Assembly: GCA_013399855.1 (NCBI GenBank)
Contig: VXAY01006698.1
Span: 1,480,300-1,544,299 of the forward strand
Length of the DNA stretch: 64,000 nt
Direction: 5' to 3'
Origin: Oxyruncus cristatus
Lineage: Eukaryota; Chordata; Aves; Passeriformes; Cotingidae
Shown here: positions 26,001 to 36,965 of the stretch, one piece after another
Layout of the letters: each line of letters starts with the position of its first letter
Position numbering within the stretch: position 1 is the stretch's first letter
The notes under the pieces: generated by a model
The model's input: only the letters and a program-made list of their open reading frames with translations
Told to the model about the DNA's origin: nothing
Databases searched by the model: none
Translations under genes and position numbers: made by a program

Positions 26001-27961
26001 ACATAAGTGATTACATTAGGATTCGTGCTCTGGAAGGAGCTCAAAGCCCTGCACTGATTTGGCATTTTGTGAGTTGGAGCTTGGTCTTTCTCTCTGCCTG
26101 TGACTCAGAATCTGTCTGAACTCAGTAACTCAGGAAACCCAGAGCCCTGTACTACCTCAGGTCCCTTGTAACATTTTCCTCAACACTGTGTAAATATGAA
26201 ATCCTTCTGCCAGTAACCCTTACAGGTAACTAAGCAGTCTTACACCCAGATGAGTGAATTGAGGCACAGAGGAGGGAGATTTCTGGAGCAGAGCAGTGCT
26301 GGAGGAGAAATCAGCAGCCTTCTTTCAGCTACCTGCTCTGAGCACCCCATGTATGTGCTCTACCCCCAGGGCCTCCATTGCAGCACAGTTTTTCAGCAGG
26401 CTGGATTTAGAGCAGCTTGATCATCTTGTCATCAAGGCATAGCTTAGGGCAGCTCTGTCACTATTCTTCAGCATCAGCAGCTTCCCACTGCCATGGGTGG
26501 CCACGCTGGTGCCCAGGGTCAGGGCAATGGGCGAGCATTGCACAGCAGTGAGACAGCCGGGATTTGCTGCTGCAGTTCAGCATTATAACAGCACAGAAGG
26601 TGCCACTTGCTGCTTCTAGACCTTCCATTCTCCTGTGGCAGAAGCATATGGGTCATTTGGATGCTGATTTATAAGGCAGACAACTTCAGCAAAGTCCATT
26701 TTAGAGGCTGTAGCTGAACTGACTCATTTAAGTCAGCCAGAATTTTGCCAATTGTCTCATTTTTATACTGTTTGTCTCAGTTGAAGATTTATCAGCAAAA
26801 TCAGTGAACATTTTTGGTTCTGTGTTGGAATGTACTGACTGTGCCTTCATAAATTAGAGCATGTGCTTCACCAAGATGACAGTGTAGCAATGTACTTTTT
26901 CGGGACTAATGCTTGGGCAATAATAATTTGACATTAGGCAATATTAAAATTTTCCTGTCTACCTTATCTTTCCCATGGAGAGTTCTTTTGTACTTTGTGT
27001 TGCTTTATTCTGTCTTTTTTTTCCCACCACTTCACACATGTACCCTTAGCATCTGAATTTGGCCAGAGATCAGGGATGGGGCACAGGGGGCAGTGCCACG
27101 GAGCACCCCTCTGCCCAGCCATGCCAGGATGCTTTGAATGGCATCAGCCAGGGCAAGATATAAAGGTCCATTGGATCAGTGATGCCACAGGGCTGCCACC
27201 TGGGCCCAGCAGCCAGCCAGGCTGACACAGATAATCCCCCTCGCAGTCAGAGACAGCTGTTCAGACGGTGCCGGCTTGTTGGTCGCTGCCAGCCCAGGCC
27301 AGATTTAAACTGGTGTCCTATGGATGGCCTTGGATCTCCTCATCACTTTCCCTTTGTTTTTTCAACTGGACTTTATTCTGCTGGGTAGGCAGGGCTGGTG
27401 CTGGCCATAGCGAGGTCAGTTGAACCTGGAGAGATGTGAGGCTGAGCCCATCAGCCCAAAATGCTTTTCAGCTTTAGGCTTTAACCGGAGCCCAAGCTCT
27501 GCACCGATACACATGAAATACAAACAGGAGGGTGTATTCAGCAGTCGCTCCAAACCACATCCCGTCTTATTCTAGTTCTGGATGCAAAGGTCGCAAAACA
27601 TTCAGATGGAGGCTACTTATAATTATTATACCAATTACAAAAAACTGCCACAGTACAGTCATCCATGCACAAGTGAAGGAAGGGAAATATGCCTTATATA
27701 AGCAGCACCTTTGGGGATTCACATGACTTTGTGTGTGCGTATGTATGTGTAACATTTGGTGAAAAATGCTCTTTCTGTTGGAATGGATGTTACTCATGAA
27801 TATGGTTCCAGTTAACCTAATTGCTCTTGACTTTAAAAAAAAAAGGGAAATTTCTAGTAAGCCCAAATACCTTACTTAGTCATCTTTGAAATGAAGTGTT
27901 TCAAATTCTCATTTTAAAAGAAAAAATTTGCAGTATTATCAATCTGTTTTGTTTTTTTCAG
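20063..27961. other. Long unique stretch, no gene recognised
   Basis: No transposon family recognised over about 7.9 kb. Open frames of 154 codons (20634-21098), 127 codons (20102-20485) and 115 codons (23870-24217) lack known motifs. An 11-base direct duplication, GCCTGCGTGCT, occurs at 24320-24341. A short stretch near 26250-26275 (TGAATTGAGGCACAGAGGA) resembles antisense MIR-type SINE sequence but is too short to call. Confidence 0.5.
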
Positions 27962-28320
27962 AAAAAGGATTTATGTTGCAGAAGAAGAAACTAAAGAAAA
28001 AAAGGAAGCAGCTGACCTAATATTAAATTTGTCAGATATTCTAAATTTGGCCATCTGACTGAATGAATCTGTCTTTTACAAAGCCCCTTCTCAGAGGAGG
28101 TGAAGTGTGATCTAACCATTCAGGGTGAGTCTTTCACTCAAAAGCTGCCTGATGGAGAAGACTCTGCATAAAACAGGGAGGAAAGTAGGCCAATCTTCAT
28201 CCTTTAGAGAGGCACCTGAAGCCATGTAATCATTAAGGATTAAAATCTTCTGGGACTGTCACCTTCAAAGTGGTCAGATGGCAACATCATGTAACAATAA
28301 AAGCATCCTTGCAAAATAAA
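27962..28320 (+). CDS. Candidate 3'-terminal coding exon (unconfirmed)
   Basis: A polypyrimidine tract (TCTGTTTTGTTTTTTTCAG) ends in AG at 27961. From 27963 a + strand frame stays open for 31 codons to TGA at 28056-28058. The first base would complete a split codon. The predicted peptide is lysine/glutamate-rich and then leucine-rich, including KEKKEAADLILNLSDILNLA, and could form a helix. Two poly(A) signals follow at 28296-28301 and 28315-28320, so the layout is acceptor, short coding end, stop, 3' UTR. No upstream exon was identified and I do not recognise the peptide. A 31-codon open run is only slightly longer than expected by chance in AT-rich DNA, so this may be accidental. Confidence 0.22.
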
Positions 28321-30967
28321 TGAAAGACAATTAGTCATCTCCAACATATCAGGAGATCATAATGCAGACATCAAGCATTGGGGATTTGAGAGGGATCAAA
28401 CAAGTTCTCAAGCTATGTTTTTTCTAAGGCATATGAAGGGTAGAATTTAGGACTGTGTGAGTAATAGGAGGTTTTTTTCCTTTTGGTTCTACAACTGAAT
28501 GGCAAAATCAGAATAAGAAACTACAAATTTGAATGAATCCTAGATTTTCACCAAATCAAGACTAAAAAATAATTGCACCTTCACAACAGATCCCATGTAT
28601 TTAATTTCCCTTTCAGCCGCTTAGAAAGCCACATCAAATAATCGTCCCATTAAGAAAACACTGTTAATACATATGTTTTATTGTGACATTAGTGATTACA
28701 CTGTTGGCTCAGGATGCGGGATACCAGCATTGAATACCCCGCTCTACCAAAGGGTCTTTCTGTGCACTTTGTCTGAACAGGGCTCATACCTGTGTGTCTG
28801 TCCTGGAGCTGGCTCTACTGACATTATCCTATTTATTTCTAAGCAGATGCTGGATTTTGAACTGTACTCAGCAGCCTGACCAGAAATGCAGTCCTGGGGT
28901 GTCAAGGATGAGCAGTGGTCCCTCCTGGTAGTGGTGAGTAAGTCAGGGACGCCAGACACAGTGGCACAGCTCTCTCTCATCTGAAGAGCTGGATGGAGCC
29001 TGCAGCTGCGTGACACTGCAGACAAGCACCTTCCAACTCTCCTTGAGCTTTGAACTGAAGCCTTCCTAGGACATTAGAAGATGTTGTTAGAAGTGTAGAG
29101 GCTTCTCCACCAGTGTGTGGGTCTTTGCTTTTCTTCTGGCTTTCATAACCAATATTATCACGCCCAGTACCTGCCTGAAAATGCAGTCTCTTGCTCCACC
29201 AAGCACCACTGCTTTGTTCCTCTCAAACATCTTCCCTTCACCCTTACCCTGAGCAGCCCAAAGTTCTGCTACCAAACCTGCTTCTTACCACACCACATCT
29301 GTTAATTTCTTTACGCTCCCAGATGCATCAGATTCATTGAGTCCTTGTGTTTTCTGTAAGCAGTTTCTCCCTGTTGTCATATCTGGTCCTCACAGCACTA
29401 GTTCAGCCCCACAAACCCTTCCTCACTCTGCCCTTGGGTTTACTTTCACACTGCTTGCCAGGCCCTGCTCATGCCACACCTTCTGCTCACATCTGTCTCA
29501 TTCTCTTCCACAGTACATGGCCATGTTTCCTCCAATGCATTCTCTTGGCACAGTTAAGGAGGCTTCTCACACTGCTCTTATCCCAGGAAGCCTTAAGCAA
29601 GTTGCTTCCCAGAGGCCAGGTGGGACTTGTCAGGTGCAGGGCAGGCCTGGCAGAAAATTTCCATACGCATTTCTTTCAAACCTCCCCCATCTCACTGCAT
29701 TCACCAGTGCAGTGCTTCACTGACTTCCCACTCGAAAGTAGTGAGGGAGCAACTTCTCTCTGCATTTCTTCCCTTCCCAGTTCCTGATTGTTCAGCCTAC
29801 AGACTGGCTGGGGCTGGTGTTGTTTCTTATCATTTCTTAGCACAGACTAAGGCACAAAGGGACTGATCTCTGCAGATCTAAGCTCTGATGTATCAATAGC
29901 TAATTAAAGTTTCTTCCATATTTAGGATCCTAGTCATCGCTTCACTGACAGCACTGTGAAATCGCAGTGACTGGAAGTCAGACTCAGTGATATTAAAAAG
30001 TAACCAACCAGATTGAACACATCAAACATTTTCTGACCTGTTTCACTTTGTCTCCCTTATCTGAACCACATGGGTGGAATCTAGCACCTCTATTTTTAAA
30101 CCTTTAACTCAGGCATTGACCTCTTTAATGCAGTCACCCTATGTTCCCTTTGCAGTCAAAGAAGAGAGAGGCACTTCTGGGGTGCGTTTCCTTGCCCTAC
30201 TTTTGGGGTGTGCTTTAGGGCAAGATAAAAGGGACCCCAGAAAAGCATGATTCTCTTCACTGACTGTGAAGAAAGATTTGATACTCATGCCACATGCCTA
30301 CGGTGTCAATCAAACCCAAACTTAAGTGCTCTGAAATGCCCTTTGTACACTATGGCTCACACTGTGAACTCCAAATAAGCAGACTATTCATAGCATATGT
30401 AGAGTGTTATATGTTGCAAGTGCTCTGTATTTGTATACACATAATACCAAATCCATGCATTCATCTACTTCTAGGAAGCTAGTCAAACAGCTGTAGTTAT
30501 CATTGCGACATTTTTCTTACAGTTTAGGTGAAAACTCCACCTTCAAACTATTCAAACCAGTATTGATCCTAGAGTAGGGTGCCTGGGTTATAGATTTGCA
30601 AGGTGCTCGTCTGTGGTGATTCTTTGCCTTTCTGCCAGTGTCACTCCAGCACCAGCCAAAAAGTCAGAGGCACACTCTAGGGAATCTGGCTGCGGATATT
30701 TCTTTAGGTCTTATCAGGGCTGCACAGCAGTTTGCTGGGGAGGATGGCTGCAAGTAGTACTACTGAGTATTTGTAGCATCCACTGTGAACTGATTCCTTA
30801 GCTGGGCACAACTCCCACTGAAGCTTTTGGGAGCCAGGACTTCATGTGTCAGTGTGGGAAGCCAGGCTGTCCCCATTTTTTTGACCCAGATGACCAAAAT
30901 AAGATCTGGAAATTTAAATCTACATTTGAATCTGTGGATCACTTGATGCTGAGACTCACCATATGCA

Positions 30968-31047
30968 AAATTAAGAAATTATAATTATTAATATTATATC
31001 TAATATTCAATTATATATTCTAATAAATAGTAAGTAAAATTAATTAG
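30968..31047. repeat. AT-rich low-complexity tract
   Basis: About 80 bases made almost only of A and T, with recurring TAATATT and ATTATA words. Confidence 0.85.
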
Positions 31048-34000
31048 TGCCACTGGATCTGGCTGATGGATGGTGTTAGCCACTCACTATACTGCAGCCT
31101 TCCAAAACCGGAATTGACACTTACAGAAAAGGATGTTTTTTTAAAAAAAGTGCTCAAAATGCTATAGCCTCTGAACTAAACTTGCTGGGACATTTAATGC
31201 AGAAAACAAGAGGCTTTTGAGGGAGTCAGGCCACATATGCCTTCTTGTATATGCCTAAACAAAGCTATGAAGAAAATTTTATAGAAAGGTTGTAAGTTGT
31301 TCGAAGAGAAAGCAATTACTTGACTTCTTTTTCTCCCAAGTATGCACCTGAGAAGTGGTTTCAGTCACAGCAAGGGAGACAGGATTGATGCACAGATGAG
31401 GGCACATGTGCTGCTGTACATATAAACTACGTGCATGTCCTAGGAGTGTGTTCTGACATCAGTAATTTGTTAACATACCTGCAAGATAATATAAAAGAGT
31501 GGAAGAAAAAAAGCTGCCACCGTCACTTTTCAGCAACAGTACATCATTTGGTCTTGAGCATAAATATTGCAGTAAAGCCTCCATTTTTTGATAGACAATT
31601 CCATTTATTTTCTTGTATTGGAACGCTAATTAAATCTGTCACTCAGGTTCTCCTTCCAGAGATCTCCTGCTACATCTGTGGGCAAAGCTGTATTTAAATA
31701 CCCTTCTGAGTCAGTAACAATTTCATTGATCAGATTTATGAAAGAAGCATAACCAGGAAAAATATATCTTGTTATCTTCTCACCTAGGAAAACAATCTGA
31801 TAGGCAGATTCTTAAGTGGAACTGTCTTTTGATAGTGGGTCTGACTTTCTGAATGGCAAATGAAAGTATTATGAATAATACCTTAATCTTTGAGTGTATC
31901 TCTTTACAATGATGAATTGCATTAAAAATGCACGGCAAAATGTTTTCCCTTTCTTCCTAAGAGGCGTTGTAGCTGTTTTATGCTCAATGGTGTCTGCAGA
32001 AGTTATCCTTTACATGCAGCAATCCTGGCACTCTCTTGTACCTTTAAAAGAAAATTGGCCCAGCTGTACTGCATTTCTTATGGAAAGCCCCAGAGATCAG
32101 TATTCTCTTTCTCAGTGGAAAGGAACCCAAACTATCAATCAATATCCCACTGCATTTAGGAAATAGGTTTCCATGAAGGAAGAAAACTCGATAGGCTTAT
32201 TTGCATTCGCCCTTGCTATACATCTGCTGTCTGTGAAAGATGAATAGTAGGTACTTCTACCTGAATCACACTGCAATACTGAACTGCAGCAATGCCTGCA
32301 CTAAGGCAGCTCCTGGGCAGGACACTCCCAGTCTTTGCGTAGTGCCCAGGGCTGTGGACCAGGTCCCATCTTCTCCCTGTGGCAACTCACTGTGACATGA
32401 AGCATCTTTCAGGGTGTCAAGGGACTGGGTAACTTCTGGACAAGCAAGGTGGCACAGGGTATCCACACAATGGTGTGCATTGGTGTTCTGTGAATCGAAC
32501 ATTTGCAGCAAGGTGTTCACGAAGGTGGATCCTGGAGGTCCCAGGCAGTCTGGCCTTGGCTGGTATCGTCAGAACCCCAACATGTTCAAGATGGTGTTTG
32601 TTCTATCACTGCTGCACTAAGAGGGTATTTATGGGACTGAGTTTGCAGGTTCTCACTGAGCTATTTCTCTGTGTGTGTTTATAGAAAGGTTAGTCACATC
32701 CTGGGAGCTTAGCTCGGTCTTTCTGACTTGTCCGTGCACTTTCTAGCTTACAACTATGCAAGCAAAGTATGTGCACCTAAGAGACTGAGGCTGGCCAAGG
32801 TCCTAATGTTGGTTCTTGTGTTTAGGGTCTGTGGGAAAATCAATACACCCTGGATGTCCCCAGGGCAGCCTGAGTGTTTGGCACACTATGGCTCTTCCTC
32901 AGACCTTTCCTCATGACACAAGCCCCCACTCCCTGTGAGAGAGCAGTGGGGACCCCAGGGTGTAGCCTCCAGTGTAGCACTGGGGGTTCTGGGTGGTGTG
33001 GGCTGAGCTCAGGGAAGGCGCACAAGCAGAAGCAGCAAACCCAGTGATACTTTGCGATGTTATTTGCTACTTGGAAGCAGTTGCTATTGCAGCAATTTGT
33101 TTGCATGTGAGCCCAAACAGTGCTTTCTAGAGCAGCAGGGAGGAGCAAGGCAATGGTGGGAGCTGGCTAGTGCCAGCAGCCTGCCCTCATACATAGCTGA
33201 TGCAGATGCAAGACCTTCACTGCATCAAGGCTTTTAGTGTTACCACACTTACCTAAATACCAGTAACACCATATCTCAATGCTGCCCTGCTCTGGGTTTT
33301 GTGTTACTTTATATTAAGTGTAAATTTGAATATCACTTAAATTAGAATTTTTTTCTTTTTCTTCAGCACTGCCACCTTTCTGAAGGTGATGTGATAGAGA
33401 AATATAGTCTGTATTTTCCCTTATGTACTTCAAGGTCTGTTCCTCAAAGATCAAGAGGTAATTTTTTGAGTAATAATTGAGGATGAATTTTGAGTCTTTA
33501 AGGGAAGTTAGGAAAAAGCACTCAAAACAAGAAATTCAAAGTCACCAATCAGCTTTAAAGGCTTGAGCATTATTTCCATGCTGTTTTACTTGTAATGGAC
33601 CTTTAAACGTGATTTCTGTCTTAAAAATAGGCCTTTACCTATGAATATAAGAAATATCAGTGAGACTGCTGATACAGGAAAGGTCAGCAGGATCAGACCT
33701 TAATAGTTCACATGTAATCCTGTGAATATTGTGTTTATTAGGTCCCATATGCTCTGCTAATTCCAGCTTATTTCTAATGCGTGGCTTATTTCCTAGGATT
33801 AGGTTTAAAACGGCAATCGGCTGTTCAACAAACAGTGCACCAAAGCACCCATCTTGCAGCCAGAATTGGCTTCTTCTGCTGCGATTGTGAAAAATATTTA
33901 TCCAGCTCGGTGTCTAAGCAGTTGAATCTCTCTGTGAAAGCTGTGCCTCCTGACGGCCCACACATATGCACAGAAGTATTTCCCGATCTGCTGGTGATAA

Positions 34001-35359
34001 CCACTTTGCAGCCATGGAGGAATCTGGGATGGCAAAGATTGTTCAAAAGCATTATCCAAGCCATTTCCTGCAGTTGTCAAAATATTTCTAGGTCTGCCCT
34101 GTGTGGCTGTTGGGCTGGGGTTCATTGTGCTTTGCAAACCCCTCTTTGCCTTTCACCATTACCTCCTCTCACAGCCAGGATAAGCCACAGCATCATGCCT
34201 CAGCTGGTGCTCAGGCTGCCAACTTGGGTGGGAGCAGCTGGTGTTTTGAGCTGGACAAGCAGGGAAGAAGTGCATGAGGCTGGGAATGGTGCTGGAGGGT
34301 AGTTTGGGCGCGGGGGTCAGTGGCTGAGCTGTGGGGTCAAGGGAGCCTGTGTCTCCACTGCAGAGCCCATGCTACCTTCTGCTGACAGATGTTGCTGCAC
34401 CCAGGTTGCAGTGTCCTTGCTTCAGCGCCTGGGGCCAGCCCCCTGCAGTGACCTCTCCAGGCTCCACATCACGTCCTCACCCACAATAGCAATCCAGCTC
34501 CCAGTTCCTTTTCCGAACACCTTGTAAAATCCCATCCTAAAAACAAGCTGCTTGGCTCATAGACACAGCAAGAAAGAGCAAGAATACAGTTGTTCAACAA
34601 ATGCAGGCAAGGTACAAGATCACACTAAGTATTAGTTCACTTAGACATCATCCAATTAGTTCATTTTGTCCTCTGTCATTTGCATCGGATGCCCAGGGAG
34701 CCATTTAAATGCTAGGGTTCTATCTATCTTTGTGGATCCCAGGTAATTTTCCCATCTGTTGCCTGGCTGGACTCACAGTATCTTGTCCAAGGTCAGGATG
34801 AGTGTGAACTGCTCATTGTCTTGTGACCAACTTTCTGCTCTGCCACCAGCTAAAAGGTCTCCCACCTGTGCACCACACAGGCCTCAGACACATCTTTCCC
34901 TAAAACGTCCATCATCCTAATGAACAAAGTTACAGAAAATGCTAGAACCAAAATTAAGACAGCCATGTAGATACTGCTTCAAATAAACCCAAATAAAATT
35001 AGTTAACTGGGATGGCAAGCAACATCAATCTGCTGGTCTATAAATAAGTAAGAAATTATTTGAGATGATCAGACTTCTTGCTCCCTCTACTTTGGGAATT
35101 CACAGCATCCTCTGCTTTAGCTCAGAGATCAGCATGAAAGAGCTCCTAGTTCAGTGGTTCCTTCACTGTATATGCTTCCTCTTCCCCTTCCCTGGCTACT
35201 GCTTCACCTGGTCTTTCTGTATTCTGAGACTCCCTCTTTTTTCCTTGCTGTCTCGTTTTTAGTTCTCTCTACAGAAACCATTTTCTCTTCTAAAGCAGCT
35301 GTGTTCCTTAATCCCAAGACCCATGCCCTGAAAACCAAGGATCATACCAGGAATGTCAG

Positions 35360-35411
35360 CAGTTACAATAATAGTAACCATTACCATAATAGCAATACCA
35401 ATAGTTCTCAT
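35360..35411. repeat. Imperfect AAT/ACC-type triplet tract
   Basis: Irregular triplets such as AAT, AGT, ACC and ATA from the ACAATAATAGTAACC block onward. It looks like an eroded trinucleotide microsatellite. Confidence 0.6.
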
Positions 35412-35710
35412 CTGCAGTGAAGGATATCGAGGGTGATTGTCCAGGACAGTTGGCCAGTGAGAATCTTCAACACATGAATGAAGACCTGCAAGTGCCATAG
35501 CTGGCAGGCAGCCCGGCCCTCAGGTATGCCCCAGGTATGGGGAGCTCTGTGCGCATTTTCAGGGACACAACGACAGAGAAATGCCATGTGTCGTGTCTCC
35601 TGCTGATTGGGCCTGAGCAGACATGACTTCCTTGCAGCAGAGCTGTAAGGTCATAGACGTGAATAAGATGGGAAAGATCTCAGTCACTCAGTCCCTGTCC
35701 TGGTGTGAGT

Positions 35711-35876
35711 GCCGGGTTGCCGCTTAAGTCCATGGGTGAAGCCCCGTGAGCAGCCGCACGCTGCGCTTGAGGAGTGATGCTGCCTGCCTAGATGTGGTCT
35801 GCCTGGATGCTGCCAGCTTCGGCATGAGGGCGCCCAGGGCCGGCTCCAGCCATGTGGCAAAGCAGCCGCAGGGCTG
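35711..35876. promoter_or_regulatory. CpG-rich patch upstream of a splice-donor-like site
   Basis: About ten or more CpGs in about 165 bases, against a CpG-poor background. Just downstream, + strand frames are open across 35909-36137, and GTGAGT follows at 36138-36143, just before the CR1 element. On the minus strand a frame at 35724-35927 is also open. None of the translations resembles a known protein, and the best + strand reading needs a frame change. Possible explanations are an unrecognised first exon, a decayed gene copy or a chance GC-rich patch. Confidence 0.25.
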
Positions 35877-36150
35877 AAAAGCAGCTGACAAGTGCAGCTT
35901 TCTAGTGGATGACTTACTGGATTTCACAGAGTGCTATGCCTCAGGGATTTCCTCAGGCAGCCTTGCTGGATGGATGGGAGGAGGGAGCTGAGCAGCCTCT
36001 GCTATCTATTGAGGGGGTACAAATCTCTAACTCAGCCATGGAGACCCTAAGAGTCCCAAAAGAGTCCTTCTCTCCTGCCCTTAAAAAGCTTCATCCATTG
36101 CGTGGTGATTTTTTTATAATGTCCCACCTGCAGAGCGGTGAGTTAAGGAA

Positions 36151-36287
36151 GAATCATAGAAGCATAGAATAGTTCAGATTGGAAGGGACCTTTAAACGTG
36201 ATTTAGTCCAACTCCCTGCAATGAGCAGGGACTGCTTCATCTATGTCAGAGCCCGGACCAGGCATTAAGAAAACCTTCCTGTCTGAC
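36151..36287 (-). mobile_element. CR1 LINE 3' part (left of nested LTR)
   Basis: Begins AATCATAGAAGCATAGAATAG, then ATTGGAAGGGACCTTTAAA and CTCCCTGCAATGAGCAGGGA, the antisense CR1 3' end. Similarity continues to CTGAC at 36283-36287 with a small insertion (about 36263-36282). The body of the same element resumes at 36751. Confidence 0.9.
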
Positions 36288-36750
36288 CATTCGAGAACCA
36301 CTCTGGCAGTCACACTCTCAGCATCTGAGCTGGGACCAAGGCCTCTTCACAGTGAGCGGCTCCAGTGAGCTGAGGGGTGCCCCGCTTGACTCACTACACA
36401 CACCACACTCCCACAGTCAGACCAGGTTTCATTACTGGCTCGATCCCAAATTTCCCATAGATGAATGTCTCAATCCTTAAAATAGTTTAATCACAGTGGA
36501 ATGATTAAATTATTACAGCTCAAGCTGGGTGACTCCAGGAGGGATCCCGAGCAAAGGAAACCCTGGGATTTTATATGTTTTCAGTCTAAGCATGATAATC
36601 TGGGGTTTTCCAGCTCAGCCACCAGCTCCTGCTCTGTTTGAGTGTTTGGTCCCACGGCTGCGCCACAAGTCCGTGTGCCCTCTTGCCTTTGGCTCCCACC
36701 CAGAGCTCAGCCTACAGCTGGCACTGCAGCTGCACAGCGAGTTACCTGCA
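36288..36750 (-). mobile_element. Solo LTR-like insertion inside a CR1 copy
   Basis: The CR1 alignment breaks at 36287 and resumes at 36751, and CTGAC is present on both sides (36283-36287 and 36751-36755). This fits a 5-bp target duplication around a 463-base insert. On the minus strand the insert starts with TG, has a TATA-type ATATAAAA (36569-36576) and then a CCCAGGGTTTCCTTTGCTC block. A run with TGTAATAATTTAATCATTCC follows, as in avian LTRs. No retroviral coding sequence is present. The distal terminus reads TG rather than the expected CA, so decay or a slightly wrong boundary is possible. Confidence 0.6.
36569..36576 (-). promoter_or_regulatory. TATA-like box of the antisense LTR
   Basis: On the minus strand this reads ATATAAAA, at the position expected for the U3 promoter of the nested LTR. 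No CRE is seen beside it, unlike the LTR at 16173-16742. Confidence 0.45.
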
Positions 36751-36814
36751 CTGACTGTAATCCTTGACACAGCGATTGGGCATCTACCACCTCCCTGGGC
36801 AACCTATTCCAGTT
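36751..36814 (-). mobile_element. CR1 LINE body (right of nested LTR)
   Basis: Contains GGGCATCTACCACCTCC and CTGGGCAACCTATTCCAGT, which belong directly upstream (in CR1 sense) of the part at 36151-36287. The two fragments are one 5'-truncated CR1 split by the LTR. CR1 similarity ends near 36814. Confidence 0.85.
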
Positions 36815-36943
36815 GAAACTGGGCAAGTCTGTGGCTTGCAGGTCCTGCTGTAAAAATCCCCCAAATCACCCGACAAGCGAAAAAAGTGCAAAGATGTGTT
36901 TCTTTTAAAAATCTCAGGGTTTTTAAGCAAGCCTCGTGACTGG

Positions 36944-36965
36944 TTTTTTTTTTTTGGGGGGGGGG
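36944..36965. repeat. T12-G10 homopolymer junction
   Basis: Twelve Ts (36944-36955) run straight into ten Gs (36956-36965). Such tracts are prone to sequencing and replication slippage, so the exact length is uncertain. Confidence 0.9.

Larger units (their letters stand above)
28321..35710. other. Long unique stretch, no gene recognised
   Basis: No recognised transposon over about 7.4 kb. The longest frames are 173 codons (33781-34302, + strand) and 146 codons (29347-29787, + strand, one of three overlapping frames in C/T-rich sequence). None shows a domain. An AT-rich tract and an imperfect AAT/ACC triplet tract are listed separately. Confidence 0.5.

Noticed and set aside
26250..26275. TGAATTGAGGCACAGAGGA, similar to antisense MIR
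   Set aside because: Too short and without the flanking SINE core to call an element.
33781..34302. 173-codon + strand open frame
   Set aside because: No recognisable motif, and overlapping frames are open on the other strand too, as expected from composition.
35887..35930. Peptide VDDLLDF on the + strand, reminiscent of a motif in some plant GATA factors
   Set aside because: Seven residues only, no zinc finger follows, a stop lies just upstream and plant homology makes no sense here.
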